Shown one piece after another: positions 20,255 through 22,500 of a stretch of DNA of 22,500 nucleotides (position 1 is the stretch's first letter; the number at the start of each line of letters is the position of its first letter). The position numbers were made by a program, and so were the translations under genes. Below the pieces are notes generated by a model. The model worked only from the letters and a program-made list of their open reading frames with translations. It was not told the DNA's origin and searched no databases. The DNA is from Stramonita haemastoma. Its lineage: Eukaryota > Mollusca > Gastropoda > Neogastropoda > Muricidae. The stretch spans positions 24,751,144 through 24,773,643 of the forward strand of contig CM060326.1 of the NCBI GenBank assembly GCA_030674155.1, written 5' to 3'.

Positions 20255-20433
20255 GACAAAATACGTAATGTGTGAACAGTGTGACACTGATGATGGAACA
20301 CTGACATTTTCTTAAGCATCTCTAGGGATTCTGGTATTTCCAGGGCTTCAGCTGTGACGGTGCAAATGCAGAAAATAGCTGTGTGCAAAATGCATTGTGA
20401 TGTTATGAACCAAAAGATGAGTTTCAAAATCAA

Positions 20434-20439
20434 AATGTG

Positions 20440-20470
<31 letters not shown>

Positions 20471-20645
20471 CTGTGTGTGTCTGTGTGTGTCTGTGTGTGT
20501 CTGTGTGTGTCTGTGTGTATGTGTGTGTGTGTATGTGTGTACTTTGGTGTGTGTGTGCATGTGTGTGTCAGTGTGTGTGTGTGTGTTTATGTGTGTATTT
20601 GTATGCATGTGTGTGTTTATATGTGTGCGCGCGCGTGTGTATGTG
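20434..20645 (+). repeat. (GT)n microsatellite with GTCT and GTAT variants
   Basis: An imperfect GT array with a regular CTGTGTGTGT period of about 10 bp in its left half and a short GCGCGCG tract near 20628-20635. All frames over it are artefacts. Confidence 0.97.
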
Positions 20646-21488
20646 ATTATGTAGGCATGATTAGGTAGGCAGCTGCATAAAAATATCAAAGAGAGGAGGC
20701 ATAAAAAAGCAACAAAGAAATAGAGAAATAAGAGACAAGAAGAGAAATTTCAGCAAGAAGAGACATGAAGGCAAAAGACACGCCAATGTATCCTGGTTAC
20801 CACAAATTGATGGCTACAGACCCGTGCACACAAGTATATAAGTGTCTAGCAGAAAAAAAGAGAGATAGACTGATAAACCAAGAGTTCTTTACCACTTTAC
20901 TTTTTTTTTGTAATAATGATCAACAAATCTCTTATGTACTCTGATTGCACACACATCTTCTGTGGTGTTCTTTTCCTTTAGCATACATGTTTTAAAAACT
21001 ATCATCTTAGAACTTTTTTGGTCCTGTTGCAATTCTTTTTTTTTGGAAGAATTCAAAAGCTCTACAATGCAAGTCCACAGATTTAGCCACCGTGTTCCTG
21101 CAAACAAACTGTAAGATAACGTTTCAGTTAGCGGCCATTGTTGTTGAAGACTGCCCGTCTCCACCACTCTCTTGGCCTCACACAATACGTGATGCTGCAA
21201 GCAAGGTGGGGATTGGCTCTTTTGTGCTTTGAGAGCCAAGCCATGCTGAGTGAGATTTTTCTGGTTTTCTGTTCCCGAGACAGTACTTGGAAGATGGCAC
21301 CAGAAGAAAAGATTTTTTATGACATCTTTGCTGTATTTATCATCTTTTCCTCAACAGGGTGTGTTGAGTAGCAGCTGGCTGGCAGTCGATGGGGGTGTGG
21401 TGGGGGAAGGAGGGGAGCACATACATTCTAGTTGCTATGCTAAAAATCCCAGCAAGGTAATAACCATGACTTATTCGTAAAACATTAA
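20646..21488. other. Unassigned region
   Basis: Contains a 116-codon minus-strand frame (20889-21239) with no recognisable motif, and a purine-rich stretch near 20690-20770. I see no supported gene or repeat. Confidence 0.45.
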
Positions 21489-21735
21489 GTGGGACGGGAT
21501 ATTTTAGTGGTTAGAGAGTTAACTTTTTTCTTCTTCTATAGTTACATTCAGAACCGAATTCACTCTGCTGATTGTCCTTTGAATGAAACTATGAATTGTG
21601 ATTCCGTTAATGAACGTGCACATGACATCATGCACACAAATTTTACTCGCGTTCCGCCTTTTGGAAGAATAAGCCATTGCGTGCTAATAGGGTAAGATGA
21701 GTTTTTCTGTAAAAAAAAAAGAAAAGAAAAGAAAG
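21489..21735 (+). mobile_element. SINE family A, copy 7 (old, head altered)
   Basis: Starts with the family A head GTGGGACGGGATATTTTAGT. Box B and the link are not recognisable. The diverged core and body then follow: GTCCTTTGAATGAAACTATG, GTTCCGCCTTTTGGAAGAAT, AAGCCATTGCGTGC. It ends in an A-rich tail with AAAAG units (21711-21735). Confidence 0.7.
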
Positions 21736-22227
21736 CATGACACGGGTGATATGTTTGGATATATATTATCATCCCAGAGATCGGATTACGGCTACGTTAA
21801 AGACAGACAAAAAATCTATATGCATTCAAAATCATACCGCAGGTGAACCACGGTGCTCTAGCCATGGAAGGAAAAAAGCAGAGCACTGCAGGCAATTTGT
21901 TCAATACATGGCAAGTCTGCGTACAACTCTTGTGCAATGTCAAAATGTATGTGTTTGTTCTCTGGTGACCCCAAGTTTCCTATTTCAGTTCCTGATATAG
22001 CTGTCTACGAAAGATGTATTACAGCAATGAATCTTCCGAGTACGCAAGGTATCTGTTACGGCCGATAGAAGAAGCTGACAGGGAACCAAACCAAATGTCA
22101 AGAAGGAAGGTGGAAGGGTGGTTAAGAATGTTATCTGTTCACAAGTAAACCAAGAGGATCTGTCATTGTTGTTTTTTTATTCCCGGCCTTGCCGTTTGTT
22201 TTCATTTTGAGGAGAAAATTGAAATGA
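21736..22227. other. Unassigned region holding one exon-like segment
   Basis: No repeat body recognised. The only notable item is the exon-like segment at 21989-22048, listed separately. Confidence 0.4.
21989..22048 (+). other. Candidate internal exon (weak)
   Basis: TTTCCTATTTCAG ends at 21988, a good splice acceptor. AAG followed by GTATCT at 22049 is a fair donor. The 60 bp between have one open frame, PDIAVYERCITAMNLPSTQ, with phase 1 on both sides. The other two plus frames contain stops near the start. The product is not recognised. Without neighbouring exons this may be coincidence. Confidence 0.2.
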
Positions 22228-22426
22228 ATGTCAAAGTCCTTTCGATGACACTTTAAACCAAGGCTACATGTGCAAATGTTCGCAGAACATCTTGTGCACA
22301 TGATAAAAGCCTGTTCTGCCTTTCGGAAGAGTAGTTCATGTCGTCACGGTAGGAACGGATGACATTCTTTAAAAAAAAAATGCACATGCGCACAGGTGTC
22401 GTATTTAGACACCATCCTTGAGGTAG
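22228..22426 (+). mobile_element. SINE family A, copy 8 (old fragment)
   Basis: Diverged body: GTCCTTTCGATGACACTTTA, CGCAGAACATCTTGTGCACA, CCTGTTCTGCCTTTCGGAAG, AGAGTAGTTCATG, GGAACGGATGACATT, and the 3' block CCATCCTTGAGGTA. The head is missing. It is of similar age to copies 5 and 7. Confidence 0.72.
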
Positions 22427-22500
22427 CAATGCGACTACTTGAATGAAGAAGGGAGAAGCAGCTGCGTGCGCAATAATCTTACGTTTGGTGAACCCCGGAG

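Noticed and set aside
20889..21239. Minus-strand frame of 116 codons
   Set aside because: It is the longest frame outside repeats and LINEs in the right third, but it has no recognised motif and includes low-complexity Lys runs. Chance cannot be excluded.

Overview
This is eukaryotic, repeat-dominated DNA. It has no operons and no intact host gene that I can recognise. Two decayed LINEs, many copies of tRNA-headed SINEs and very dense dinucleotide and tetranucleotide microsatellites point to an invertebrate genome. The SINE core and LINE styles fit a mollusc best, probably a gastropod. That assignment is inference from repeat type and was not tested by a search.

Layout. LINE-1 covers 1 to about 4990: an upstream basic open stretch, an APE endonuclease, a reverse transcriptase (RT), a C-terminal zinc-knuckle region, and a 3' UTR ending in a stem-loop and a short repeated tail. 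From 4987 to 8510, CT arrays alternate with SINE copies at 5212, 5543 and 7844, and a minus-strand retroposon tail lies near 7270. Two SINE copies sit head to tail at 8728-9350. AT/CA/CG arrays fill 9636-9904. LINE-2 covers about 9985-14840. Its ORF1 has an SGNH-esterase-like domain. Its ORF2 has a broken endonuclease, an RT, an RNase H and a CCHC knuckle, and its 3' UTR ends in (ACT)n. A second SINE family lies on the minus strand at 15711-16122, and a full-length minus copy of the first family lies at 17608-17971. From 18 to 22.5 kb there is mostly unassigned AT-rich sequence, two large microsatellite blocks (19780-20130 and 20434-20645) and two old SINE copies near the right end.

How the parts relate. 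The LINEs encode the reverse-transcription machinery that SINEs borrow. Both LINEs here are broken by frameshifts, stops and deletions, so nothing in the window should be mobile on its own. LINE and SINE 3' ends repeatedly adjoin microsatellites, which suggests that retroposon tails seeded or landed beside these arrays. Three short segments (minus 17321-17427, plus 20160-20254, plus 21989-22048) have weak exon-like features and are the only hints of a host gene.

The observations most worth checking are a duplicated and diverged RT segment inside LINE-1, the pairing of an esterase ORF1 with an RNase H ORF2 in LINE-2, the LINE-1 3' stem-loop, and a small hairpin kept near the 3' end of several SINE copies.
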